From: Anastrepha obliqua
Taxonomy: Eukaryota > Arthropoda > Insecta > Diptera > Tephritidae
DNA: 64,000 nucleotides
Assembly: GCF_027943255.1 (NCBI RefSeq)
Contig: NC_072896.1
Coordinates: 39,520,501 to 39,584,500 of the forward strand
Direction: 5' to 3'
Part shown: one piece after another, positions 36,799 through 48,639 of the stretch
Position numbering within the stretch: the stretch's first letter is position 1
How the letters are laid out: every line of letters begins with the position of its first letter
The notes under the pieces: model-generated
What the model was told of the DNA's origin: nothing
What the model saw: the letters and a program-made list of their open reading frames with translations, nothing else
Database searches by the model: none
Program-made: the position numbers and the translations under genes

Positions 36799-36941
36799 TT
36801 ATTTATTTTTTTTTTTTTTTATAGAGACTAGGAAAGTAGGTAAATTTGGAAAAATGCGGGGGCCGTGCTTTACGTAGGACTCGAACCCACAACCTCTGGG
36901 ATGGCAGGCTAGTGCACTTACGCTAGACTCCAGAGGCCGAT
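36799..36941 (-). mobile_element. Short tRNA-derived SINE with poly(A) tail
   Basis: The - strand head ggcctctggagtctagcgta carries a B box inside gggttcgagtcctacg with a pairable T-arm stem. An A-box-like tagcgtaagtg lies upstream. A unique part of about 40 bases and an A-rich tail (36806-36830) follow. An 8-bp direct repeat tgaaatta flanks the unit at 36791-36798 and 36942-36949, as expected for a retroposed insertion. It is not called a tRNA gene: no good acceptor stem, and it has a tail. Confidence 0.72.
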
Positions 36942-37019
36942 TGAAATTAATACTAACACGGAAAAACCCGAAATCATTGACTTTTACGACAAAAACAGTT
37001 GGGGGTTGATAAACTAGAT

Positions 37020-37770
37020 CGTATTATTCAAACAGAAGTCTTTGCTATGGGTAAGGCTGCGGCAATAGCATTCGCAAAGACATGAAGCAACTCCAAAATA
37101 AATATATACGTTGACAACCAAGCTGCGATAAAAGCAATAAACTCATATGAAATTTCATCTAAAAATGTTCTAAGAAGCAGGGAAGCTACTGTGAGATTAG
37201 CCGCAGACAGACGCTTGCATATCTATTGGGTACCCGGACATAAAAGCATTGCAGGAAACGAAATTGTAGATGAGATTGCCAAAAGCGCTGTTTACAGACA
37301 GTTCGAACAAGAAAACGACACACTGAAAGCTTGAAATACGGTATACAAAGACATCGCTACGGCCATGAAAATACGGATAGATAGGAGGTGGAACAATCTA
37401 GCCACCTGCAAAATCGCGTAAATCATGTGTACACAGAGTGCAGATAAATACGTCCGATTCGTACTAGCTCTGTCTAGAAAAGAAAGCGAAACTATCGTAG
37501 GTATTCTGACAGGCCACAATTTTCTAGCGGCGCAAGCATACAAGATAGGAAGCACAAACAACGATAGCTACAGATTTTGCAATGAACTAGAAGAGCGAGA
37601 AATGCTAAAACACCTTCTATGTTCCTGCCTGCATTATTTAGAACCAGATTAAAATGCTTAGGTGCTTTACAATATGAGGGTATAGTGCTCCAAAGTTTAC
37701 TCAGAATCGCAAAAGACACAGAGGTATTACAAGATGTCTACTACAAAGACACGTAAAGGTCTAGCTCCAT
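37020..37770 (+). mobile_element. LINE fragment with RNase H domain
   Basis: The + strand reads IIQTEVFAMGKAAAIAFAKT, INIYVDNQAAIKAINSYEIS, RLHIYWVPGHKSIAGNEIVD and EIAKSAVYRQFEQEN, an RNase H domain of a LINE. Then GILTGHNFLAAQAYKIG and MLKHLLCSCLHY, the terminal zinc-knuckle-like tail. Several stops. Confidence 0.8.
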
Positions 37771-38241
37771 CTGGTAACACTAAGGATCAATAGAAAAGCT
37801 CGGAAACTTCTTAGAAAATAGCGTGCAGAGCCACATTCTTTAGTACCAGTCCAGCCAAAATTGTTGTTAGAAGCCACCAAATTTCCGCAAAACAATTCCG
37901 CAACCTACTAATTTATAGCTTCATTTGTCCGAATTGATCTAACAGCAAAAAATATTTATAGTTTAACAATAAAAGCTGCAAAGTTCGCTCGAGACATCGA
38001 TCAGAAGCGCTAATTGTTTAAAACAAACGTGAGAACTCTATATTTTATATTTTTAGAAATTAATTTTATATTTGTTAACTAAAAAAATTCCTCTAATACT
38101 TGAATTGAACTCAAAATATTTTTTTTCCGTATATTGGATAGTATTGGCCTATTAACGTCACATACGTTTCGTTTTATGAATACAGGATAAGGTTTATGCA
38201 AACGTTTTCTTGTGATCTTATTGCAGCAACTTCCCAATACA

Positions 38242-39058
38242 TGGCGCAAAATTAATCATCCTCGTCAAATTTTTGCAAATCACATTGTATGTCAATCGTA
38301 TTTGGCACTTGTGAATCAAGCAGCTACCAAGAATGATTGAAACAAGAATGCGCCCATCAGAGAGTGAGTGACGTCGCGCTAGCCTAGTTGCCTAGTGTTG
38401 CCAACCCTTTGCTCTTCGCAATAACTTTAGCGCTTTTTTATAGCCAAAATGCGAAAATGTTTAAGTTTAGTGTTTGTTTCTTTTTTTAATTTGAAGCTAT
38501 CAAAGTCGCAAGTTAAAAAAATACATATAATTAAAAAAGGCTACCCTGAGAAAATTTTCGTGCTATTGAAAATTAGTTGATTCTTATACAATTTGCTGTT
38601 TTAAAAGTGCTAATCTCATTTTTTGAGTTTATGCAAGAATATTTATTTCCACTTCTCTAAACTCTTCTGGACTCTAAAAGCCCTTGAATTTACTGAATAC
38701 GAATTAAAATCATAGAGGAGAAATTATAGTAAAAAACAAAAAAAAAAAAAAACAAACAGATAATACAGGCGAAACCAAATTACCTGTTTGAAAAAGGAGT
38801 ATCTTATCTTGTTACATAACCTCAAATACATTTGAAAAAAAAATCACCAAATTTGGTTATGCCACGAAAATCAGCTGATATTGTCAAATTCGCTGAGAGC
38901 ACAGAAGCGGGAGCACGCGCCATTTCTCCATCGTGGGCAGCTACAGCATACAAACATACAAGCGAAGGAGCGGCTAACTAAAGATTTCCATCACTAAAGA
39001 TCTCTTCTTTATTTAGTAAAAATTTTATTCACAAACAAAATTAATTAATTTTGCGCCA
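38242..39058. mobile_element. MITE-like element with 15-bp perfect inverted ends
   Basis: tggcgcaaaattaat at 38242-38256 and its exact complement at 39044-39058 bound about 817 bp without coding capacity. Related ends occur at 39468, 44465-44530 and 61162-61453. Confidence 0.55.
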
Positions 39059-39955
39059 CCACTGAAAACACTGCAATTAGCCATTAATAATTGCACATAA
39101 ATACAGCGAGACAACGATTTGTCAATCATGTTGACTCTACCTTTGGCTAAATGGTAATATGAGAGAACTCAATAAATAAAATCCACAAAATTTGCAATTT
39201 CCAATATGTGGGCAGCTTTATAGAAGTACTAAAAATATCGCAATTGCGTAGAAAAAACATTATCTGCTTAAGTCCGCATACCCATACCCATCAATAGTGA
39301 TGTGATTACCGCAATCAGTTGCTTAACCATTTGAATTTGTGTTTGAAAATAACGCTGCCACTTGTTCCAAGTATAACTCAATGGATTTCCGAACTTTTGG
39401 ATTTCATAATACGGTTAGTGCATCGAGCAGACTGTATTTTAAGGCATAACTGATAGAATTTCAAATACAAGGTGGCACAAAATGAATCATGCAACAAGCT
39501 TTTTTGTTTGTTTCGTTTTTTTTTTCTTATTGATACTTTTAGTTATTTTACAATAAGCGAATGTTATGAATATTTGGTATAAACTGAACCTATAGATGGA
39601 ATTGTTAGCCTCCAGTAAACTTTACAATTCTGTATCTGACAAATCTAATAATGGCATCGGGGCATTCGAGGAACTATTAAGCCTACTGATATACATATAT
39701 TTTTGCTAGTTTTTAATATCTCCTCTTTAACATATGGTATATTGAGCTCTTTACGTAACTACTAAGAACCTGTGAGTTTACGATTGATAACAGTGGAGCA
39801 CTTCAACATTTGAATGACTTGCTATTCTACAGAGTTGTACAGCATAAGTCAAAATCGGTTTAAGAACTACTTTGTGTATGATAACTTTACTTTCCAAGCT
39901 GAATTGAGAGTTCTTTCTAAAAAGCCAGTATACTGCTTTCCATGTCAGCCTTCCC

Positions 39956-40334
39956 AAGGGTGGTTAAGTTTCAAGGGCCGGTGTTGATTTTGAATAAAAT
40001 ACAATTATTTAAAAAATTATTGTCATTTCTCTTTATTATGATAATATTGGTATGGCTCAATTACGTATAGAATAAAATATTGGCCAAATGGCCGGCGCGG
40101 CCTCGGCGCCACACCTCCATCCGATAGTCAAAATTTTCGATGACGCTGAGGCATAATTGAGGTTCTATGCCGTTAATGTGCCGAATTATCTTATCCTTTA
40201 GCTCTTGAATTGTTGCTGGCTTATCGACGTACACCTTTTCTTTCAAATAACTCCAAAGAAAAAAGTCCAATGGTGTCGTTGACGTTTAGGTGTGGTTCAC
40301 ATTCAACATCGGCCCTTGAAATTTAACCACGCTT
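39956..40334 (-). mobile_element. mariner-superfamily deletion derivative (same family as 27740-28938)
   Basis: Both ends match that element (aagggtggttaagtttcaag; aaatttaaccacgctt). Only the C-terminal transposase part remains on the - strand: MDFFLWSYLKEKVYVDKPAT and IIRHINGIEPQLCLSVIENF. About 0.8 kb is deleted; 379 bp. Confidence 0.85.
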
Positions 40335-40384
40335 TATCAAGAAGAACAACCAAGATATTTAACTGTCGTAGTTTGCGGAACTTG

Positions 40385-40860
40385 AGTATAACACAGCCAC
40401 TATCTTCTTCTAAGACTGAGGGTTGTATATATAAGTTGATTTTTGGGGATTAACTATAATTTTCCATTTGTTTAACCATTTCTCTACTTCACATAGCTCT
40501 TTCTGCACACAGTGAAAGGTTTCTTCTGGCGCTTCACGTGTTATAATTATGGCTACATCGTTAGCATACGTGGCTATGTTTACATCTGTCAAGTCAGGTA
40601 AATCAGTAGTGAAAATTGTACAGAACCGGGCTCAAAACGCTGTCTAACGTAACGCCGATATTTATGGAGTATTATGTTAGATGGAGCATATGTTAGATAT
40701 GATCTTACCAATTAAAAGTATGGAGCTGGAAGATTTATTTTTAAATTTTATATAAAATTCCCGAATGACAGACTTGACCGAATACTTGTTGTACATCAAG
40801 AAAAACCGCTGTGCAATATTTTTTATTTTTTAGTGCATTTGTAATATCATTAATATCAAG
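40385..40860 (-). mobile_element. jockey-type LINE RT fragment
   Basis: The - strand reads FLDVQQVFGQVCHSGILYKI (motif A), then VNIATYANDVAIIITREAPE (motif C with Asn replacing an Asp of YADD) and EVEKWLNKWKIIVNPQKSTY. Truncated on both sides. Confidence 0.78.
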
Positions 40861-41034
40861 AAATCAAGAGATAACTTGAAAGAAATGCCATTTTGTGCTA
40901 TTTGAAACCAGTAAACTTTATAACTCCCAACGCGTGATCTTGAGATGGTTCTGCAAGTTTTGTGCATTTACTTTCAACCTATTTTTTCTTTGCAGCTCCT
41001 TAACTTCTTAATTACCGCGATAACCGCTTACGCG

Positions 41035-41600
41035 ATTTTGGCCGAGTTTAACAAAGTGCGCCAGTCATTTCTTTCTCCTGCTAACCGGCGCCAGTTGGAC
41101 ACACTAAGTGGAGCCAAGGCCTTCTCCATCTGATCTTTCTAACGCAGAGGAGGTCTTGCTCTTCCTTTGCTACCACCGTGCGTTTGTATCCATTCGGATA
41201 CATTCGCTACGCTATGTATATTTCGTCGTAAATTTCATACAGCTCATCGTTCCATCGCTTGCCAAGGTCCAAAAATATTCCGCAGAATCTTTCTCCCAAA
41301 CACTCCAAGCGCCGCTTCATCGGATGTTGTCATCGTCCAAGCTTCTGCGCCATACGTTAGGACGGGCATGATAAGAGCCTTGCTGAGTGTTAGTTTTGTT
41401 CGTCGAGAAGGGGCTTAACTACTCAATTGCCTACTTAGTCCAAAGTAGCACTTGTTGCCAAGAGAAAATCTTCGTTACATTTCAAGGCTGAGATTTTTAT
41501 CGGTGTTAATGCTGGTTCCTACATAAACGAAGTCTTTTACAACCTCGAAATCATAAGTGTCAACAGTGACATGGGTGCCGATACGTGAGTAAACGTTAAG
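41035..41600 (-). mobile_element. RTE-like LINE 3' fragment
   Basis: In shifting frames the - strand gives THVTVDTYDFEVVKDFVYVG, TSINTDKNLSLEM and pieces of the following conserved tail. Parallel in order and DNA similarity to 55025-56416. Confidence 0.7.
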
Positions 41601-44440
41601 GAGTTGGCGTGATTTTGACCGGCGGGACTTGTGTCGTGAAAAGTTGTATACCGAATAAATTTGGTTTTGTATTTCTCATATAAACACTGTGATGTGTTAA
41701 GTGAGCAGTTTTCCCAAAACATCCTTAACTTTATCCATTTGAATATATTGCGATGTCAATTTGCGAAAGTCATCGATATCACTTTCGAATATTGCCTTAA
41801 ATAATTCTCCCCACTTTCTGCTGGCTAATTATGTATATTGAACAGTTGACAACAAAATGGAGACCCGATGTTTGCCCTCTAAATCGTTGATATTATGCAG
41901 ACTTGTTTTTGCGGCAAAGTCTTCAGAATCACTTACACAACGACCAAACATGTTTCCAGCGGTTGCAAATTCAATTGGTTTTATGAAATTATATAGAATA
42001 AGATTGAGTCTTATTGTCTTGTACAAAATTCGCTTTATCATTAACAAGACTTGGATAACTTTTTCACTTCTGCCAAAAAACCACTTAGAATATCAAAATC
42101 AGAATCTTCACGTTCTGCCATTATTAAGTATTCTGTTACTAACCTCAATTACGAATACTCGTAGTTCTCGAAGACTTCTTCAAAACTATCTCTGATGTCT
42201 CTCTTAGCCATTGCGTTCTTCTTGAAAAATAAATACACGCACTATTTTTAATGGCTACAAATCTTTATATTATCTTTTACAGTTTCACAATATTTTTTAC
42301 ATCCCTTAAGCTAGGCAGAGACGGAAAACCAATCTAAAAAATCGGTCGAAGTAACGATTTTCCCTTCGGGTTTTGCAATCGGTTGCGTGTGTGTGAGCCG
42401 AGTTCACGATTTTTCTTTGAAATTTTGAAATGTACACATGAGCGGACACATGTCAACATTAAGTAAAACACATATTCAGGCAGGCCCAAAGTCTTATCTA
42501 CTTGAGCCGTTCGCAATGTGGAAAAATAAGAGCGATGAGTATAAAGACAGAAATAAAAATTAAAATTGTGGCATATTTTATTAGAAAAACATAAAGAAGT
42601 AGACAAAAACGCTAATATAAAAGTGTGAAAAAAATCTTCCTCTCCCTCTTCTTTTCAAGCATAAATAAATACCATGCATGACAACCATTTTTTTCTGCGT
42701 TCGATGTTCACTCAGCAACGAAACAAAAATCGTCAACAAATCCACATGTGATATGGATAAATGAATTATAGATAAATGAACTATTTGCATTTGTTGGTTT
42801 TTGGCTTTGGTTTATTAAACAATGAAAAATTGTAACTGATAACGCTGATGTGTGAAAATGTGTATAGGCAAAAATATCAATGGAAACATTGTCTAGATAC
42901 AACCAACACATACACACACAAACCGATGTATTGTGTAAATATGTAACTAAAAAAATGCAGTTGTTCTCATGGGATGAATTTTTGTGCTCGTTAGGGGCTG
43001 CGGTAAGGGACTGCGTACGTCGTTCACTATTTTCACCATTAGTGTTTGATAATTTTGCTCTTTTACTGTTATTAGTTGCTTTCTTTCTCTCTCTCTCTAT
43101 TTTTCTTGGAACTCTCAGCGACCGATAAGACACATGCAGATTTTCCAATCACCAACAAATTCTAATCGACTGCTGCTAAATTTACATAATTCAGCCTGTT
43201 GCTGTTAACTTTTGGTGGAAAGTGTGTCTGTGGCGATTAGTCTTCGTGGGACGAGTACCCCTCAAAATTCCATAAGTTTCTGTCATTGAGACTTCTCTAT
43301 ACATTAAGGGGGACCTCTCATCAGTGGCTTCAAAAAACTGAGGGATCTCCCACAGCTTCTCGTTGCGCGCTAGTAAAACGACGTGTAAGATTGCGGTCAT
43401 AGTTTTCACCTGAAACACAAAAGAAAAATATTGTCTTATTCAGAAGGCTTTCCCGCATATAATAGACTACTCTTGTATAAAAAGATGAAAAAATGAACAC
43501 ACCATTAATTATTTGAAAAAAAAAAACTGATTTTCTTTCGCTTTTTTTCAAAAAAGGTGTTAAATAGTATTAAAAAATTTTTTTTTTTTTGTATTTTGTT
43601 AGTTAATTAGTTCCGCATTTTAATTATCTTTATACAGATTATCGGTTTGAAACGATAACTTTCGTCGCTTTTTTAAATCTTACACGCCATTTTGAAAAAC
43701 ATGGTTTTGAGAAAACGTGTTTCAAAGTTTTCAGAAGGTAGACAGTATACTCACACGAGGTACTATACACAGGCCTGTAACTCCGAAATCACTATGAATT
43801 TCGCTATAAAATTTTGAAGGCATATCTATACTTTAAAGGTCTGTACGTTGTCCGCGCATCTCTACGAAACGACAGCACCAAATGATGTAAAAATTTTTAT
43901 ATATTCATATTTTCACCCAATGATGGTTATAGGCATGTTTTTATGATGGAACTCCCTTCCCACAGCGCCTAGGCCGCGCCACCACTCTCATTCGTCACTA
44001 ATAATCGAATATTTGTTTAAATTTAAATCTAAAAAATCTTATTTTTTCCTATTTCCCACTATTTATAGCACACTCTAGACTTCATAATTCGTATAAGCTG
44101 TTCAACTATGACCCAAATGCAAAGTTCAAAAACGGTTTGAGATAGAAAATTAATAAAAATAATTTTGCTTGATATTTTTCTGAATGGTTGTTTTGATTTT
44201 ATTCAACGAGGCATAGCAACGGATGCCGGGTATTGTAATATTATGGTTATTAATAAAAAATTATTTTCTATGAAATTATTGTTTGTAATTCTTTTATATA
44301 CATATCCTAAATCCCTAAAAACTGCTCCTACGCGAGTGGGGCCGCGGGTTAAAGTTAGTTTTCCTATAATTGCAGTAAAAAAAATCGATTTTTTGAAGCC
44401 GACTGATAAGAGGCCCCCCTTAACGTTCCTTGGTAGCTGC
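41601..44440. other. Intergenic, nothing recognised
   Basis: About 2.8 kb with no supported gene. Several 70-146 codon open frames have no recognisable domain and skewed composition. Confidence 0.45.
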
Positions 44441-44464
44441 CTAGTTCACAAATGTCAACTATGA

Positions 44465-44530
44465 TTAACGTACGCCGGCATTTGCACAAATTTTAGCTGC
44501 CGATAGGGTGTTTAATTTTGCGCTACCCTG
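44465..44530. repeat. End fragment of a MITE family
   Basis: The - strand reads acagggtagcgcaaaattaa, then caccctatcgg and a tttgtgcaaatg-like block, matching the left end of the element at 61162-61453. Confidence 0.5.
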
Positions 44531-46009
44531 TATTATGTCTGTCCTTTTTAACTTTTTTGCAAACGTATCTTTGACAATTGAAAACGGGTTGGATTTTGAT
44601 GTTCACCAATTGAAATGAAATTTTTATTGAACGACTGAACGACCGTCTAGATGCCAATGAATGGGTGTGATTAAGTTACACAAATGTTGCAAATGCTGAC
44701 AAACTCACACACGTACATATACACTTACATACTTAGACATAAAATACAGAGATAAATGCCAATAGTTACGACTAAAATGTTAGAATGATATTTGTTACAG
44801 GATTTTACGATGCTTCAGCCAATCGCATGGGAAAAGTAAAAGTTGAACTTAAGTACGAGTTCGTAGCATAAATACCTGTAAGTGTAAGTGAATGAGTCCG
44901 AATTGTGTAATAACTAAATGCTATAAGTTGATGAAAATTGCAAAGAAGTGCAAATTGTTTGAATGACCTTAAGGCAATGTATGAATTTAGAAGAAATATT
45001 AACGAATTGTATCAACGTGAATATTGTGAAAATGGGATGAACGTTTAGATAAGAAATTTGTAACTTTCGTTTAAAAACATTTACCTGGTAAATACTAGAC
45101 ATAGTTGCATACTTATGTACTTACAAGTACATTAACATATAGTCAAAATAAAACAAAAAATGAAAATATAAATAACGAAATTCATACATTCATACATATA
45201 TCTATTGAAATATAGAAGATTTTGAAGTGCATGACAAAAATGTAGGTGAGTATATCGAAAAGCAGTTATTGATTACTGGTACCAAGAAAGATAAGAAACA
45301 GAGAAATATGTGCGATAAAATTTTGCAAAGTTGTATGTAAAACTGTTTTTGAAACATTTTGCGCAATTGTTTGATAGTTGTTTTTATTGAAACGAACTAT
45401 AAAAAACAAAAAACAAAACAAAAAAAATATCTGAAATAAAAAGCAACTTTTTGAAACTATTAAAGAAAACATACTCCAAACTAACGTATATACCAGTGAC
45501 ACACTTTCCACGCGTTTCATACAAAACTACATAGTACAGACATACATAGAACTCTATGGCATGCGCTAGCATACATACTCTTAGATTAAAATACGAAAAC
45601 AAAGGAAAAAAAAAAAAATAAAACAACAGAACACTCTCCGCTCTCAACTAAAAGAAAGTTTTAAGCTTCATCTACTCAACAACTAAATTAACAAAAAAGA
45701 AAAAGTATACATCATATAATATATAAAGTCTTTCCACTATTATTCGTATATTTTGCTGCTAAGGATATGATATAATAAAGCTAAAAAATATAAAATTCCA
45801 AAAATTCATAATCAAACTCGCATTTGCTAATCTGCGTGTAGTAAATTTATCAAAAGGAAAAACCACTCAGACATAACGGAAAGAGTAAATAAAAATGAGT
45901 TTTCCAATAACCGATTTTCATCCATAAAAATAAACGCCCACACCCTCTATGGCCACAAAAAAAAAAAAAAAAAACACAAAAATACCGAATTAAAATTTAA
46001 AAATTAAAA
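44531..46009. other. AT-rich intergenic sequence
   Basis: No gene or element recognised. Ends in the TAA repeat that flanks the R4/Dong copies. Confidence 0.5.
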
Positions 46010-46491
46010 ATTATTATTATTATTATCCACGCCACTCTCCCCCCCGCATACCGCGCGAGGCGGGGTCCATTTTCACCGAGCACAACGGCAGTTTCGGACC
46101 GCAAGTCGTGTCGGCACTTTTATATATTTTGTTAGTTTTGGTTTAAAAATTTTCGAGTTATCCGTGTCGTTTGCATGATTATCGCTCTTTGAATTGTATG
46201 GTGGATGTTTTGTTCTAGTTCTATTGTTTTTATGTGGTTTGTAAATGTATTTGCGGTTAAGCCAGTTGCAGATATTATTATTGGTACTATATTAACTTTT
46301 CGTTGTTTCCATAGTTGTTTTATTTCAATTGCGATTGGAGTATATTTAGAAATTTTTTCTTGTTCTTTTTGGATTAAATTATTGTCATTAGGGACTGCAA
46401 CATCAATCAGATATGTTTCTTTTTGTTTTTTGTTTATAAGTGTGATGTCTGGTCTATTATAACTATGGTTATTATTATTATTATTATTATT
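46010..46491 (-). mobile_element. R4/Dong-type LINE, 5'-truncated copy 2, bounded by TAA repeats
   Basis: Between (ATT)5 at 46010-46024 and (ATT)7 at 46471-46491. The - strand encodes NRPDITLINKKQKETYLIDV, then AVPNDNNLIQKEQEKISKYT and QNIHHTIQRAIIMQTTRITR to a stop, the C-terminal restriction-like endonuclease region (PD...D-x-A pattern). A GC-rich 3' UTR follows at 46027-46119. Reverse transcriptase is absent. An open frame of 136 codons runs in from the upstream copy through the TAA repeat as Asn codons; this is a chance fusion. Confidence 0.82.
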
Positions 46492-46745
46492 CCCACGCCA
46501 CTCTCCCCCCCGCATACCGCGCGAGGCGGGGTCCATTTTCACCGAGCACGACGGCAGTTTCGTGCTGCAAGTCGTGTCGGCACTTTTTTTTTTTTTGTGT
46601 TATGTTTTGTATTATTTTATTAATATTTATGTCAGTGTTTATTTATTTATGTCAATGTTTTTCTAATAATGTTGTATGTTTTTAAAATGACTGCTTTTTG
46701 TATCTTATGATGTATAATTGGGTTGATGTTGAGTTCTTTTAATTA

Positions 46746-46802
<57 letters not shown>
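46492..46802 (-). mobile_element. R4/Dong-type LINE, 5'-truncated copy 1, bounded by TAA repeats
   Basis: Bounded at its 5' side by about 19 ATT units (46745-46802). On the - strand only the last roughly 30 residues remain (ELNINPIIHHKIQKAVILKT), then a stop and the same 3' UTR (46492-46584), which differs from copy 2 at about 4 of 93 positions. Same orientation as copy 2 and directly adjacent. Confidence 0.78.
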
Positions 46803-46804
<2 letters not shown>

Positions 46805-47189
46805 TATAAAAAAGTAAATAATTCACAAATTTAAAATTTTAGTTTCTAGCACCAGCAGCTCAAGGCCTTAAAAATTAATTACAATTGATTTCATTTAGTA
46901 TTTGAAAGGTTCATAAACGTAGTTCGACTTAATTAACTGCAAAATATATTTTACTTGGCTTTAATCCTAGTCGCTCCTGCCTAATAACATGTTTACACAT
47001 ACCAAGTTATCGAAATTTTCAAGGGTTTCGCGTTAATGCGCTTTTGAACAACGAATTTACCCATACAAAGTGGCTCTTTCAGTAATCTGGGATTGAATAA
47101 TAATCTTAGCTTATAACTATACCCTTCTCTGTGCAACTACATACTCGTATGCGTGGGGAAAAGGTGAAACGTAAACACCAATTAATATA
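46803..47189. other. Intergenic, nothing recognised
   Basis: No feature seen in this short AT-rich stretch. Confidence 0.45.
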
Positions 47190-48195
47190 CAGGGTGAACG
47201 ATATGAATTGTTACCTATTCAAAACACCATAACTTTTTTGTGTGAAATTAGTTTTTCATTGATTTCAAAGACAAAATTGTTCAAAAATGATTACAATTTT
47301 AACATATATTCACTTTAGCTCGATATGACCACCTTTTGCCTTGACTATAGCCTTCAAACGGTCAAAAAATGAGTTTCATGCTGCACGAATGTGATCTTGA
47401 GGTATTTTGGTCACATTTTTTAGTCCTCACCTTGCTCTCCAAAATGGACCAGATGGAATAGTCCATCGGATTTGCGTCTGGTGAATTCGAAAGCCATTGT
47501 GTGGACGAAATGAAGTGTGGAACGTGATTTTTTAACCATTCTTGGTTCACACGAGCTTTATGAGACGGTGCCGAGTCCTGTTGGAGCGTCCACGGTCTAC
47601 GACCGAAATGTTTGCGTGCCCACGGCTCTAAAGCAGCTTCTAAAACATTTTCCTTTCGATGGGAAATTACTTCAAGTGGCCATACGTAGGCTCAAATTCT
47701 CGTATGAGCGTTCGGTGAAGTAAACACGATCGTTTTGAGGGTTTATGATCTTCTCAATTGGGAATTTTTTTTAATCAGAAAACACAATGTTAGGAAATTC
47801 CCCACGTTTGTGCAAGCACAACAACTCCTTTGCTCTTTCGCACCGAACTTTTTTTTTGCTGGGGTGAAAGATCGTGTGCTTTTTGGAACTTGTAAACCTT
47901 GACCTTGAGCCTTGAATGCTGTCTTGCGATATTTTCAGTTCTTTAGCCATTTTTCTTCCACTTCGTCGAGGATTTCGTTCAAGTCGAGCCTTCACTTTCC
48001 GAACCAATTCTGGCGTTGTCGCAGTTTTTTTGATCCACCACCATAGCGTTTTGCAATGCTACCAGTATCATTGTAACGTTTTATAGTGCGATACACAAAC
48101 ATTTTATTCACTTTGAGGTGACTGAGCTCACGAACAATGGCTGGTTGTGATTTTCCAGCCAAATATAACGCAATCACACTAGTTAGTTTAAATTT
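47190..48195 (-). mobile_element. mariner-family transposon, copy B
   Basis: The left end cagggtgaacgatatgaatt lies after TA. The - strand reads LYLAGKSQPAIVRELSHLKV, DTGSIAKRYGGGSKK, VKARLERNPRRSGRKMAKEL, and later NQEWLKNHVPHFISSTQWLS and NSPDANPMDYSIWSILESKV. About 100 bases of the core are deleted near 47650, and there are frameshifts. The right terminal repeat is missing. Confidence 0.85.
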
Positions 48196-48294
48196 TTAAC
48201 ATCAATATGGGTTTCCGTGTTTTAGGAAGGAAGGGAAAGTGAGCATTTAGCAAAAAAAGAAGTAAATGTTATTTGCTAATTAAGTAAAAAATCA

Positions 48295-48425
48295 GAATAC
48301 TACCTGATCAAACAGTTCCCGGAATATATTCAAAAAATTCAAAAAAAGTAATATTTTCGCTTTCAAAGTACTACCCATCAACAGCAACGCACTTATGCTA
48401 GCGTTGCATCCGATTCTTGATACAC
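48295..48425 (-). mobile_element. mariner C-terminal fragment
   Basis: The - strand reads HKCVAVDG then YFESENITFFEF, parallel to the end of the mariner at 24590-25200. Confidence 0.55.
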
Positions 48426-48429
48426 TTCT

Positions 48430-48628
48430 GGAACAGAAAACTGTCAAACTTTCTACTAAAACTTGGAAGGAAACACGTTCAGTTGATGGGCGGTATCATT
48501 ACAGGACACAACCCATGGGGTCAGCATATGACCACCACTGGAATCATTGAGGACCCAATGTGCCTGTTGTGCTTGGAGGAGGCGGATAGCACTGAGCATT
48601 TTCTCTGTGAGTGTCCTGCCTTTGCGTA
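48430..48628 (+). mobile_element. LINE ORF2 C-terminal fragment
   Basis: The + strand reads KLGRKHVQLMGGIITGHNPW, then MCLLCLEEADSTEHFLCECP ending AFA and stop, the CCHC-like tail after RNase H in I/R1/jockey-type LINEs. Confidence 0.75.
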
Positions 48629-48639
48629 GTCTTTAGTGC

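Noticed and set aside
36835..36941. tRNA gene on the - strand
   Set aside because: The B box and T arm look right, but there is no convincing acceptor stem, an A-rich tail follows and a target duplication flanks it; called a SINE.
42708..43148. 146-codon - strand open frame
   Set aside because: No recognisable domain, composition typical of AT-rich spacer (Asn, Ser, Phe rich), and includes a simple-repeat stretch; no splice or family evidence.
46132..46542. 136-codon protein beginning MKMDPASRGMRGGEWRG with an Asn run
   Set aside because: The start is the 3' UTR of one retrotransposon copy and the Asn run is the TAA repeat; only the part after NRPDITL is real coding sequence.
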